A stretch of 64,000 nt of DNA from Leucaena leucocephala (Eukaryota; Streptophyta; Magnoliopsida; Fabales; Fabaceae), in contig CM073569.1 in NCBI GenBank assembly GCA_037074615.1, positions 8,810,001 to 8,874,000 of the forward strand. The letters are read 5' to 3'. The notes under the pieces are model-generated. The model worked only from the letters and a program-made list of their open reading frames with translations, had not been told where the DNA came from and searched no databases. The position numbers and the translations under genes are program-made. Positions 22,614 through 35,269 of this stretch are shown here, one piece after another. Within the stretch, counting starts at the first letter, position 1. Each line of letters begins with the position of its first letter.

Positions 22614-24317
22614 AAATTTCGTCCTCGAAATTTCAATGGATACCTCATCTTTCCCTGAAGAGAACTTCTTACTGATCTATGCAGCTATGTGATTATTATA
22701 ACACAGTCATATATATAACTAGTAAGATCATCCCTATCCGTCTTTTCCTCACTCCAGTGATGGCCTAGAGGAGCAACAACTTGGTCCTAGACCTTCCACA
22801 TGGATTCTTAGCAACTAACATCTTACATTATAGTTGCTTACAGCTATCCATGTCCTAACCCCTCATACAACGCCCTCATCACTAAGTTAAGACAGATTTA
22901 TTATCTTACTAATTATTTCTCCCGACTCATTATCATAACCACATTCTCTAGATCAGAAAAGAACTCTTCATCCATACCATTATCTAGGCACATAGTTCCT
23001 TACAGCTCAGTCGCCCTTACAGCTCTGGTTCCTCTTAACCATTCTTAGGGTCGACCTCAGGGAAATTGGGACTCTGTCTGTGGTAAGAGCAAACACCTTT
23101 CCTAGGAATGTCAGCATTCATAAGGCAACTCTCGCCAAGTGGCATTTCTCTCACCACTGTATTGCCCGGCTCGACAATCCTATGTGCCATGGCTCACCAC
23201 TTTGACATCTCTACTCTCCAACCTGATCTTCACCTTGATCAGTCCCCTGCCTGAACTATTGTCTCCTTCTCTTACTATTGGCTTCACAACTAGAGCTACC
23301 TCCCAGAGTGCTCTTAGCCAATGCTTCTCTATCTCAATATCATAACTTATCGTCCCATAACTGAGACTATCTATCATCCTCAAACATATCATTTCTGTTC
23401 TCTAGGGTATTCTACCCTAGGTTACTACTTCTTCGTGATGGAATCCCTCTGCTTAGGGAACATCAGCCCATCACATCTCTAACCTTAGGCCATGTCCTAG
23501 GCTCATTCCTGGACCAACCTCATGCTAGCTATCTCATTCTAGCTCTTAGGTCTTCTATTCAGCCCAGCTGAATAAGACCTTGACATTGTAGATCTACACG
23601 GAGGTCTACCTCATTCTAGCTATTTCATCTAGCTAGCCCATCTTAATTCATCATTATCATCCCTTGCTACTTCTTTAGCAAGGATGACTTGCATATTGGA
23701 GTTTCCAGCTTCCTCTATGCATGGCTCCTCCACTCAAGCTCTACATCCTTATCTTGTGTTCACCATCTTTTTCCTTCGAAAAGAAAAGTGACCACAACAC
23801 ATTCCATCTAGGAATTTTTATCTCCACCGGCCCTTTCTAAACCCTCTACATGAATACTGCTGTGACCTGAGTGTTGGATAGTCATGACTCATCCTCTATG
23901 ATCTTTCGTCGCGACCACCACACTCAACTCATCACGACCGAACAATTCTGTCCCTTAGTCGCGACCAAATTATTATCCCGTCGCGACCTGAACTTATCTT
24001 GTCGCGACACGAGACCTTTCTCGTCGCAACCTCAGCTCCCTGCCAAATAAAGTCACGACCTATGAACATACCCGCCGCGATATAATCTTTCTGTGAATAA
24101 CAGTCGCGACCTAGAAACTTATGCGTCGCGACTAAAACTCTCATTGAGGCTACCCGTCGCGACCTAAAACACTTTAGTCGCGACCTGAGTGCTATTCTCT
24201 CGCACTCAAGGAAATACTCTTTCTAAATCAGAGCATCACTGAGCCAGAACCTTCTGTTCTGTACTAGAACCTTATGCTCTGAACCATAGTCCTTTCTGGT
24301 CTATGCCAGAACCTATT
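22614..24317 (-). other. Element III internal region, no coding capacity
   Basis: No gag-pol motif is found on either strand. The region contains one GTCGCGAC array and sequence shared with the interior of Element I. Confidence 0.7.
23908..24184 (-). repeat. GTCGCGAC lattice inside Element III
   Basis: Copies start at 23908, 23931, 23958, 23980, 24001, 24023, 24052, 24074, 24103, 24125, 24156 and 24177. Steps are 23, 27, 22, 21, 22, 29, 22, 29, 22, 31 and 21 bp. Eight are perfect; variants are mostly CG to CA changes. GTCATGAC at 23881 extends it leftward. Confidence 0.9.
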
Positions 24318-24329
24318 GCTCTGATACCA
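24318..24329 (-). other. Primer binding site of Element III
   Basis: The minus strand reads TGGTATCAGAGC, complementary to the 3' end of plant initiator tRNA-Met. Three bases separate it from the LTR start at 24333. Confidence 0.9.
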
Positions 24330-24332
24330 AAA

Positions 24333-26454
24333 TGAAACATCCTCCCATACAACCCTCAGAGTACACTTGCGGAAGCTATACTAGCTCTTCTTCTGCCTAA
24401 ACTCCGGCAGCATAACCGCTACACTTCATCTGTACAAAGAACTGAACCGTACTGATTCGGTAATTCCCTCATGAGAACTACCATTCTACGTAGTACCCAG
24501 GAAAGACTAGATGAACCGGCTAGGTCCACTCACTTCTAGCCTCCTTAGACAGCACTACGTACACAGTACTTATCATATACTGATGTTCAGTCTTTACTCC
24601 GGCAGCATAACGGCGTCTCTTAGGATTCTCTAAATCCACTTCAGCATAACCTCCCTGTAATGGGTTATGGATGGGGATGAGATTCGGGGGAATCTCAGTA
24701 GCAACAATCATAACAATATATGTAATGCAGTGTGACAGTGCTTGCTTGTGATTGTGTACAGATAAGTATGCTGCGTGCTTCCATGCTTAATAACATATGA
24801 CCATAGCATTACAGCAGAGCTTCAGACATAACATATAAGACAACAATCCAACCAAACAATAGAACATCAAATCACAAAGCCATTACATAGAAGTTAGGAT
24901 TAGTTACTACCTGGCTAGCTTAGCAGAACCCTACTATCCCTACTCTGCTTCCAGCTCCGCCAGAACTTCCTTTCTTCCTTTCTCCTTTCTTTCTTCCTTT
25001 CCTCCTCCTTCTCTCTAATCTTTCTCTCTCACTTCCTTACCCATGCGTGAAGCAAGAATGAGAGGGGGGGTATTTATAAGGTTTCCCAATGGCATTTCTG
25101 TAATTACCATGCCATCTGATCCTGCGGTCCTGGTTTTTCCTGGATTTTCCTATTTTCTTTAATTCCTCATTTACTGCATCATCATGCCAACTCACCAGGA
25201 CACCTCAGCAGCATATTTTTCACATGCTTGAATTCCCGGGACACCTCAGCATGCTGACTCACCATGCTGACTCACCGGTCCAGTCTCCTGCCTCGTAATG
25301 CGTGCCCTCAGCTTTATCTGCTTTCTGCGGACTAATGCCATGTGGCAACTGGAAGAGACCTTGCACGCTTCCCAATGCCACCCAGATAAGTCCCAGACTT
25401 ATCTGATCACCTCCTCGGTTTACGTGCCTCCTCGGTTATCACGCCAACCGAGTATCTTTACTTTACTGAATCATTACTTTAATGCCATGTGGCATCTTGT
25501 GGGACCCATGAGTACACCTTATCAGTCCACCTCATGGTCTCCAGATAACCTTTCCTGTATCTGATATCCTGCCTCCGGTCTATCTCTAACTGGGTAACTA
25601 TCTCTCTTGGACCTTCACCACTCTTGGCCCATACGCTTAGCGCCACTTTAGTCACTAGTCGCGACCTCAACATCCTCTTGTCGCGACCTAACATCTTTGT
25701 GTACACTAGTCGCGACTACAACATTTTCCCGTCGCGACCAAAACACATTTTAGTCGCGTCTAAGGTTTTCTGCCACTATTAGTCGCGACCATATCACTTT
25801 TCAGTCGCGACCTCAGTACATTTTAGTCGCAACCAAACTCATTTACTTATTAGTCGCGACACCACACATATCCGTCACGACCAAACCTCTCTGCCAATAT
25901 GAGTCGCGACCAAGACACTTACTCGTCGCGACCAAAAGTCACTTTACATCTTTCCCATGGACAACTCTACTTCTCTCACAAGTAGTGTCCATTTCTTTCA
26001 TATCTCACCCCATAGAATCTTAGCATAATTCTGGGGTCTATCTTATCTCACTTTCTTCTTATCCTTTATCCTAGGTTCTAGAAATTCTCTTTCAATAACT
26101 CATCCCTTAACTCTTCGGGAGTCCTCATTAATTGAAAGGCTCGACAACCCTCTGTATCAGGTTATCTTACACAGGAGCCAGCCCATATCAAGCTACCTGC
26201 AGAATTCCTAGGCTTAAGACTTAGGACATTCCTCCCATTCCTCATTTTGAACCTAGGTGAACTGTCCCGATTCTGTAGGTTAAAGACTTAACTCATCTTT
26301 AAATCCTGAAGGACTTAGCTTATCCCTCGGATCCTACAAAATACAGGTAAATAATCCGCCCATATCAGATTACCACCATAGGACTACGGGTTAGCAGCCT
26401 GCCCATATCAGACTACCTCCCAGTTCAACTAGACCCAAAAATTGGGATGTTACA
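24333..26454 (-). mobile_element. Right (5') LTR of Element III
   Basis: 2122 bp and nearly identical to the left LTR. TATA box at 25071-25078, conserved block 24459-24570, array 25658-25932. Confidence 0.95.
25658..25932 (-). repeat. GTCGCGAC lattice in the Element III right LTR
   Basis: Same twelve copies and spacing as 21800-22074, shifted by 3858 bases; no difference between the two arrays was seen. Confidence 0.9.
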
Positions 26455-28686
26455 CCATTCATACATCCACAATTACCTCCTTCCTTGTGATGTTCCAGCA
26501 CCTAGATCATTGTTATGGGGGGTGAGATGTGGGGGAATCTCAGTAGCAAATAATACCAAATAATGCATGTATTAATGTAAAGACTTGTGCTTGCTTGTGA
26601 AAGTGTTATCATAATGTGATGAGCATGCTTCCATGTATCATATGAAATACAATTGGCCAAAAAAAATCATAAAATAACAGAGCTTCAATCATCTACCATA
26701 TACACATAATTCAACCAAGCCATAGCACAATCAAGCATACATTACATACATACAAGTTTAGGGTAAGTCCACTACCTTGGATTTAAGCTTTTTTTCTTAT
26801 GCTTGCACTTGCTTCCCAAGCTTTCCAATCATGAAGCTTTTTGGTCAATCATTCCCCAACACCTTCTTAGAGGTTTCAAGGTCCTAAATACATTCATATT
26901 CATTACATAATCCATTAGGACCATGAAAATACTACTCAAGACTACCTCTCTTGAACCTTTAACTTGCTTTAACTAACATAACTTTCTTTAATCTTTGTCA
27001 ATTAACTTGGCCTTTGAACCAATTGATGTATTGACCTTACCCTACACAATTTCACCTTTTGAATCCATTTATGAACTCAAAATAACCAAATTCCATCAAG
27101 AATATACTGTTCTGTACAGATTTCGAAAAGCATACATAAATCTTCTAAAAATTCTTATTTTGATTCCAATGCTTCCCATACTTGTTCCTCCACTTTTCCC
27201 CCACACAAAATCTCATTTTAAGACCATTGGCAGCATCAAAATCATGAAATTTAAATCACTGTTTACACAAGTGAACAGTACCATGAGGAAATTTTAACAT
27301 TATAACCTTTAATTCCAATGGTTTCCAAGGTTCAAAACCTTTCCAATCCTACACAAAATCACCATATAAACTCAATGGAAGCATTAAATCATTGAAATTC
27401 CATTTCCTTCTATCATGAACAGTACATGAATAGTGCAAACCGAAATGGTAAAGTCAAGAACATCAACTTACTTCACAACCAAGCATGTAACTAGCTTGTT
27501 TAAGCTTATCTTAGCTATCTATGACCTAAAACTCATATTCCTTTCACATATACACAAAAATTCCAGTAGCATCTCCCCAAGATTTAAGCCTGAAAAACCA
27601 CTTAAACTCAAGCACAAACCATAAGAACAAAAGGTGGAAGCAAGGAGACAACTTACCTTACTTGTTTCTTCAAGATCCTTGCTTCCTCCAAGCTTGAGAA
27701 ATATTTTGCAAGAGCTTCCTTCTCCTTTCTTTCTCATGGTTTTGGACTTGTAAATGGGGGTATTTGTAGCAAAAGTCATGTGCCATTTGAAGGCCAAGAT
27801 CACCTTGGGAACTATTTGATCTAATGGTTAAAGGTTTGATCTTGAAATATCTTTTCTCTTCACATTCATGACCATACCACCATGACATCACTACCAAGCC
27901 AAGTTGAGATAACATGACATGACAAAAATCAGCTCCTCCTCTTGTCTTGTACGCCATGTGCAATGTCCTTGTGGGTCCCACCATGTGCAAACTCTAATTC
28001 TTACTTTATCTCTTTTGTTTCTTTTTTAAAAATCCATAAATTATTCATTATTGGACTTGGGCTTCAAGATAACTTTTGGGCCTTATTGGTCTGTCCTAGG
28101 ATAACATGTTGGGCCTCTTTTAGGTCCAATAGCTAATTGGCACAAATCCCAATGTAATTTCCTTATACTCATATCCTTAAATTATCCTGATCTCAGAATA
28201 AATGTTAAACACCTCCTTTAATTGTTCTAACATTTTTAGAAATTCATTCTAATATAAAATGAATTCTCTAAAAATTTTCATAATTTTCTGAGACCCAGAA
28301 GTCCTGTTAAAAATTATATATGTTTCCTTTAACCCTTTATCGGTGTCCTTTGTCACCGTAAATTCCATAATTAATTCTACAGGACTCCTTTTTGACTTCT
28401 GTCAACTCCATAAATTCTCATATTAATTATAATAATTTACTATCAAATTTTCTATGATATCCATCCATTGTGTGAAATGACCAAAATGCCCTCCATTTAC
28501 TTCTAGTTTCTTAGGGCATCACAGTGGCATTTTCGTAATTTTGCACTTTGGCCCTTAGACTTTCTTCTTCTTCCAATTAATCCTTTTCTTTACATAAATA
28601 TGGCCACATATTTTTCTAAACATCTCATATATTTTATTCAATCTGTACATACAACTTAGTACAGAAATTAGGGATGTTACAAAACT

Positions 28687-28963
28687 TCTGTGGCATCTAT
28701 AATATTTATCATTACTTCCCAAGGGTTACCCATTATTGGGTTACTCTTGCCTGAGCACACTTAACTAAAAGTGCTGATAAAAATTTGAAGCACTGATGCT
28801 AACAGGCTCCAACCCTGGTACTTTACTATCTTAGACCCTTTTCTATAAATCTCTTTGACTTTTTAACCTTCTTGTCCTCATCTGGAGGATTTATCTAGCT
28901 TTCATTCTCATTTTCTTTATTTTTATCTTAGGAATCTCTATTAATCTCACTTTATTTTTCATG
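28687..28963 (-). other. Element I internal region, continued
   Basis: No ORF. The segment beginning near 28705 matches, in reverse, the last bases of the window (63900-64000) in Element II, which confirms that both belong to one family. Confidence 0.65.
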
Positions 28964-28968
28964 TAAGA

Positions 28969-31796
28969 TGTAATATCCTTAATTTTCTGTACTGGTTCCT
29001 ATGTACAGATTAAACGGAATATATGAGCTCTGTTTCGGGAAAAACATGTGGACCTTTATGTAAAGAAAAGGATTAAATTGCAAAAGAAAGGAAATTAAGG
29101 GACCTAAATGCAATTATGGAAAGTTTAAAGTTAGGAATGAAAGGTAGACAAAAATGTGGGGTCTTAAAGTGTAATTTTAGCCAAATTAAGGGACTTAATT
29201 ATAAAGAAGGAAAAGTTCCCTGGGGCTAAAGTATAATTAAAGAAAATAGGCCAGAAGTGGTTTGCACCGCCCGACAGCATTTCAGTCCCAGATTCTACCA
29301 GAAGGTAGGGCAGGTGACGCCGGGTAACCAAGCCTAATACCGGAATTTTTGAAGACTCCAGATAGCCAGAAATGGACTGATCGTCCAAAAGTTATAAAAA
29401 TTTATACCGGATACCCTAGATTTTAGATATAAGTGGGAAAATACAGGATGATGCGCCTTTATGGGGCGGATGTCGTGAAACTGACAGGATACCGATAGGA
29501 GGTCTGTAGGAAAAGTTATTCACAAAATAAAAAATCCAGACGGGAGTGTGAGGCCTCCGGGGATCCGGGTAGGAGATTTATCGGTATTTTTAAAGGGGCT
29601 GAATGCGATCGGATGACTTCGGTCAGATGACCGTTATAACCCCCAACGATGCCTGAACACAGTAGGACACTATATCTGGGAAAAAGAGCCGGTGTCTGGA
29701 AAAGGTATATAATCGGTAAATAATAGTTAAAATATTCAATGAACTGTGTTAAAGGAAGATTCCTCGTAATGCGTGCCATACAGGTAATGAACCCAGGAAG
29801 CCCAAAAATGGTGCCATTAGAGGCCCAATAAGACTCTTGGACTGATAGGTGGGCTAGGATCCAGCAGAACCCCGGAAAAGTGCGAAATTACGAAAATGCC
29901 CCTATGTTGTACAAAAAGGGCAGCAGATGAATAAAGGGTATTCTGGTCATTTTGGACAGACCCAGAGGTCAAGACATGTCTAAATAAGGTTGACTAGAGC
30001 CAGTATAAGCTTTGACCGGGTCCAGAAAGGTGTGAAATGACGATTTTACCCTTAGGGTTAAAATAGGACAAGATAGGGCACCAAGGGCATTTTGGTCATT
30101 TCGCAGGGGATCTGTAATTGAGTCTGGGCCCAGTATTAAAAAGTTAATGATATAAAGGGTCTAGATACTAAATGTGAGGTCAGTAGACATAAAAAGGATC
30201 TTCAGAAACATCAGATTCAGAAAACGGCACGTTTTTCGAGGCGATGGACCGGGCCGGTACCGGATTGGACCGGAAAGCTTCCAGAACCTCCAAATTTCGT
30301 CACATGAAGAATATGGGTGGTGAGGTGTCCTATGAGGTGTCCCATGAGGTGTCCAGGGTGATGCAGTAAAAAAGAATTAAAGAAAATAGGAAATTCCAGG
30401 AAAAACCAGGACCACAGGATCATAAGTCTTCCTAATTACAAGATTGCCATTGCTCAACACTATAAATACCCCCACCTAGCCCCTCATTTCGGCATGAGCA
30501 AGGAAGAAGGGAAGAGAGAAGTTCTTGAGAGAGAAAGTGTGAGAAAGAAAGAAGTAAGGAAGTTCTGGTGAAGTTGGAAGTAGTAAGGAAGTTCTGAAGC
30601 ACTGCTTTTGAGGTAACAACTAATCCTAGCTCTTATGTAATGTCTTGGTGATGTGTTATTTTGTTTGGTTGATTGTTGTCCTATATGTTATGCTTGAAGC
30701 TCTATTCCAATGCTATGATCATATGTTATTGAATATGGAAGCATGCAGCATACTTATCTGTACACAGTCACAAGCAAGCACCGTCACTCTGCATTACATA
30801 TTTTGTTATGATTATTGTTACTGGGATTCTTTTGAATCTCATTCCCAAACATAACATTACAGGGGAGGTTCTGTCAAAATAAAATTTGGAAATCTTAAGA
30901 GACGCCGGTAGGCTGCCGAAATTCCGGCAACGAAGACGGAACAAAGAAAGGAACTGATACGTACTGTGTACGTAGTGCTGTCTAAGGAGGCTGGAAGTGA
31001 GTGGACCCAGCAGGTTCATCCAGTCTTTCCTGGGTACTACGTAGAATGGTAGTTCTCATAAGGGAATTACCGAATCGGTACAACATCGGTTACTTTCTAA
31101 AGAAGAATTGTAGCAGTTATACTGCCAGATTTTAGACAGAGAAGGATGTAATAAAATATGAGGGAGTTAATCATGCACTGATATATAACAGTTGATTATT
31201 TGATATTAATTATTATCTGGCTTGTATGACTGATATGTGTTGGTTGTATGCTTGGATATGTAAAGACTAAATGCTGAAAATAGGCTTAGTGAACAGTAAC
31301 TCGTGAAGACCCACTCATGTTTGATAAATCATTAAAAATAGTAAATGATTGAATTAATGTACGAAATTTGTAGGGTAAAAAGTAGACATACTAATCTTTA
31401 ATTTTATGTATATAATGTCTAATTTGGATGTATACACGAAAAGATATAAATTGTTAAAGTTGGGACCAGAATGCTGGATTCAGGAGAAAGTCATTGGATG
31501 AACAGTAAGATTGAAACGTTGACCCACGTTAAATTTGTCAAGGATTAGTCAACCAATGATTTTTCCCTGAAATATATTTGAGTTAGCTTCATGTAGAAAT
31601 TTGAACCACTTCATTTCGATTTTTCTAGAATTAGTTATGAATTTTTAAGATCAGGTCACTCATCTGGAATTTGCCACAGTGAACAGTACTCGATATGAAT
31701 AAAATTCCAGATTAAGTGTTTAGACTTCAATGACCCTGAAAGTGGTTTAAGTGCTACTGAATGGTCCCTAAGATGTATAAAAATAAGGATGTGACA
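28969..31796 (+). mobile_element. Solo LTR, plus orientation (TSD TAAGA)
   Basis: It starts TGTAATATCC and ends GGATGTGACA; 2828 bp. TAAGA lies at 28964-28968 and 31797-31801. TATA box at 30461-30469, conserved block 30961-31071. It is related to the LTRs at 36173 and 44728 but lies on the other strand. Confidence 0.92.
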
Positions 31797-31801
31797 TAAG
31801 A

Positions 31802-33706
31802 AGATGTTGGAAATTGTGCCCTAGGGGCCAATCATTGTATCAGGTTATCACATTATTTGCATATTTACTGTGATGACCATCCTTGGATAACTCATGATCT
31901 TATCCTAAATGTCCCTGGTCGGTCATTTATGTGGGAGCAGAGATGAAATAAGACCAGTATGACTTTGAAGATATATAGAGATATAAATCAAAGTCATAAG
32001 CACATGTAAGAGTACAGGGTGTTGGACCGACCCGCAATGAGAGAGCTGCATGGGTCAAGTCATAAGCTTCTCTCATATACAAGCCATGTCACTATGCCCT
32101 TTGACCTGAGATCATCATGGATTCCTACATGACAAACGCTCAGCTTTGACCTAGTCAAAAGTCACTTTTGACCGAGTGATCATAAAGGCTATGCTCGGGC
32201 TTAGTGGTTTTTCATGCGGAGGAATGTGATTGGTCAAGATGGAATTTGTCCCTCACATTCGTAGAGAGATATTACTGGGCCCCTCGATGAGTGAGTCTGA
32301 GAAATGTATGGCCATACTGGAATGGAAGGGTAGTTCCATTTCTATATTCAGACTACTCAGGGATCGAGAAAGTAATGGTCAGGAATAGGAGGATGACGTT
32401 CTCCATGCCTCATCCTTGACCGAAATATCGTGTGACAAAAGGGACGTGATATGGTTGTATGAAAGGTTACATCGTTTAACGATCCTCATATGTTTTGGGT
32501 AGTCGTAATGCCTTGCTAGAGACCGCTTACGACTTGTGGGTCAGTATAGTAACTGGCCCACTGCCAACTTCATATGGGCCTACAGGGTCTCACACAAAAC
32601 AGCCCAATGCGAGCTATGATGTCCAGATTCATTGAATCTAAGAGATGTCTAGATTCAATGAATAATCTAGGGTGGATATATATTTTATATATATATATAA
32701 ATTAGTTTATATATATATTATATATATAATATAAGAGATATTTGTAAGATTTAATTTATAAGGATAAATTAAATCTCTATCATTTTTGAATTTGAATTTA
32801 AATGGATATGATCTATTTGAATTTGAAATTCAAATTGATAAGATATCTCAAATTTGATTTATGAGAATAAATCAAATATAATTCTGTCTTTTAAATTAAA
32901 TAAATAGGTGAATTAAATCTGTGGGACGGATTTAATATAAACCATATTTATTTAATCAGTTTCTTATTAAATTATGCAATATATGATATTGTATTAATTC
33001 AGAATTAATATAAGATTAATTCTGAAGCCCGGCCCTATTAGAAGCCCGATAGCTTCCTATATATTTGACATTAGGAGCTAGGGTTCCACACACAATAGAT
33101 CTCTTCACACACATTCAGTCGTGAGAAAAGGGGGCAGGGAGAGTGCAAAAGGTTTGCAGATAAGAAACTGCCGAGATAGAGACGGTGAGGACGGAATCTC
33201 TAGAAAGCCTTAGAGGGACAAGAGGCGCTAGCACGTCATTCGCGATTGGAACGCTGTTCGTGTGGATACCGGTAGAGGAAGCCGATCTGAGCTGTCGACT
33301 TCTACGATACGACCAGACACGAAGCAAGGTCGCGACCAGAACACCCTGAGGTCGCGACCAAACGAGCATCTGAACGTCAGAAATCCTAAAAGAGGAGACA
33401 GGTCGCGACGTGAAGTTGAAGAGGTCGTGACTAAAAGCTCCAGAGGCGACAGGTCGCGACGAGAAGCAGAGTAGGTCGCGACTAACAACTCCAGAGGCGA
33501 CAGGTCGCGACTAAAAGCTGAGGAGGTCGTGACTGAAAGTTCCAGAGGCGAGGAGTCGCGACTAGTGGACACTGAGGTCGCGACCAAAGCTTGAAACCGA
33601 AGGTAACACTTCTTTCTCCTTGACTTAAACACATTCGGTAGATCCTGGCTGGGAATGGAAAAATTTTTAAAGTTAATTTCCGCTGCGTGCCTTCCAATTC
33701 CCTTCA
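31802..33706 (+). mobile_element. Ty1/copia-like solo LTR
   Basis: It starts TGTTGGAAATTGTGCCC, a start typical of plant copia LTRs. It ends near TTTCCGCTGCGTGCCTTCC...CCTTCA at 33706, and TTTCCGCTGCGT is likewise typical of copia LTR ends. A TATATAT box near 33058 fits a plus-strand promoter. The left flank is TAAGA and the right flank GAAGA; the uninterrupted Element II sequence (63575, reversed) reads GTAAGAAGATTCTG, so the junction has lost or changed up to three bases. It contains an AT-rich stretch at 32680-32730 and a GTCGCGAC array near its 3' end. The family differs from all the TGTAACATCC LTRs around it. Confidence 0.7.
33329..33584 (+). repeat. GTCGCGAC lattice in the copia-like LTR
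   Basis: Copies start at 33329, 33351, 33402, 33424, 33453, 33475, 33504, 33526, 33555 and 33577. Steps are 22, 51 (one copy lost), 22, 29, 22, 29, 22, 29 and 22 bp. Eight of ten are perfect; 33424 and 33526 are GTCGTGAC. The 21-nt spacers read close to TAAAAGCTCCAGAGGCGACAG and the 14-nt ones are purine-rich. Since 51 is a multiple of three, long but meaningless repeat ORFs result on the minus strand (33228-33632). Confidence 0.9.
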
Positions 33707-35269
33707 GAAGATTCTGAGTTCAGTCTATAATAATAATAATAATAAGGCTATTTGAAACTAACATTATGGGTACTCTCTCTGCTATGAGTTAACCAACTTT
33801 GGAGCTTTTCTACCTTAACCTTGTCCTTGGTATTTGTCTTTCCAAAGAAATACTGTACTTATGTCTCCTTACATTCTTTAGGCTAGGTCTACTACGACCC
33901 TCGGGATCTACTGCGATCAACCGTAAGCCTCATCAGGATCTAACTGCGACCCTGGACTTCTATTCTCTATGAGCCATACTAGGATTTAACTGTGCTCCTC
34001 CAGAATCTACTGTGATTCTATTGTACTGCATCATCATCTCTGGAAGACCTAAAATCAACAGACCAAGTTTCAAGGTTAGTCACTTCCACTTAGTTGTTAA
34101 GTCAACAGATAATGCCCCAAAAATGATCACATAAGCCAATATTATATATTAAGGCTTTACTCATTTTCTCTATCATTCAGGAGTTTCTGATGTCATTCTC
34201 ATCTTTCATATCATTGCTATATATATATACCGCAGAGTGCTACATAGGCTCTACCATGCACATAACTATCATAATCTATATGGCTCTATCATGAGCTACA
34301 CTGTCTATTCGCTTGGCTCTATTTTATGAGCAATCTAATTCTATCGCAAGAGCAATCTAGCTCTATTGTGATAACGTTAACTTCTATGACATAGACGCTA
34401 TTCCTTCTCAGAGCTACATCATCTTTTATAGCTACATCTCATCTCATTTCATGTTCATGGTACATCATTCATATATCTTATCCCCATTAAAGGAATATAT
34501 CCTGAGTACTGTAATCATATGTCTATAAGTTTGCCATCAACATTCATCTCTAATCTCATTCTCTGTCTGTCTTAGATCCTCATTCTAAACTTTAGGGATT
34601 TACTGGCTACCTATCTCGTTTATCACTTTTCTTTGCTTTATTATCATTACCAAGTTAAATTATCTAATTGCATGTCGTATGGTATAGGAGCAACATAACT
34701 TTCTCATAACTTCCTCATCTCATATGTACTCTACCCTGCATGTACTACAAAAGGGGAGTATTCATTCATCATAGCATACTCTAACATGCATAATATGCAA
34801 GGATATGCAATTATTTAAGCATTCTTTAACTTATGTGCCATTATATGACAACTGCAAGGAGATGCAACTGATCATCGTAACTTATGGCAACAAAAGCCAT
34901 ATCATCAACTAATCATCATAACTTATGGCAACAAAAGCCATATTATCATCACATAGTTTGCTCAACCATCCATTATACGCACACTGCAATTCAACCATTA
35001 ACTAGGTAAGCTGTTTAAGCATTATATCCCTTTATCATCTTATCTGCCAGATCCCCATTACTCATTCATGATCTTAAGATAAATACTCAGTTACTTAGGC
35101 TGCCACGTAACCCTTTTTTTCTAGGGTAAAGACTTAACCCTTTACTACTCTTTCTTACATAGAGGATAGGGGAGTCACTTTATCGTTTAAATCGTGGCTA
35201 CCTTTCTTTCTCTAGACATCATAAACTTTTGTTTCTAATCTTGCATACATCTATTGCTCTATTGAACTT

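Larger units (their letters stand above)
20475..26454 (-). mobile_element. Element III: young non-autonomous LTR retroelement (TSD CCATT)
   Basis: This is a complete element: LTRs 20475-22595 and 24333-26454, polypurine tract at 22596, PBS at 24318-24329 and perfect CCATT target repeats (20470-20474 and 26455-26459). The 1737-bp interior has no gag or pol. By eye the LTRs differ only at 21699/25557, 22155/26013, 22350/26208 and one base of indel near the end, so insertion was recent. The interior is related to parts of Element I (compare GATGGAATCCCTCTG at 23439 and 35719). It must have moved with proteins from an autonomous relative. It carries three GTCGCGAC arrays, one per LTR and one inside. 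Confidence 0.95.
19420..28681 (-). mobile_element. Solo LTR (TSD AAACT), interrupted by Element III
   Basis: It starts TGAAACATCCTCC and ends GGATGTTACA. It is flanked by AAACT at 19415-19419 and 28682-28686. Without Element III and one CCATT it is 3277 bp. The conserved block lies at 19526-19640. The remaining right part is 26460-28681, with a TATA-like TATTTGTAG near 27760. It is inserted in the internal region of Element I. The ORFs in 26995-28136 are chance products. Confidence 0.9.

Noticed and set aside
24318..24329. tRNA gene fragments suggested by TGGTATCAGAGC
   Set aside because: Each lies three bases from an LTR start and is a primer binding site; no cloverleaf is present.
20662..25706. 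Pairs of identical ORFs at 20662-20853/24520-24711 and 21440-21706/25298-25564
   Set aside because: They are matching chance frames in the two identical LTRs of Element III and lack known domains.
21800..25932. CRISPR-like look of the GTCGCGAC arrays
   Set aside because: The repeat is only 8 bp, spacers are 14 or 21 nt and related to each other, there are no cas genes, and the setting is a plant nuclear genome.
33228..33632. A 134-residue repeat protein on the minus strand
   Set aside because: It exists only because the 51-bp repeat unit is a multiple of three; other frames are also partly open and it has no gene context.
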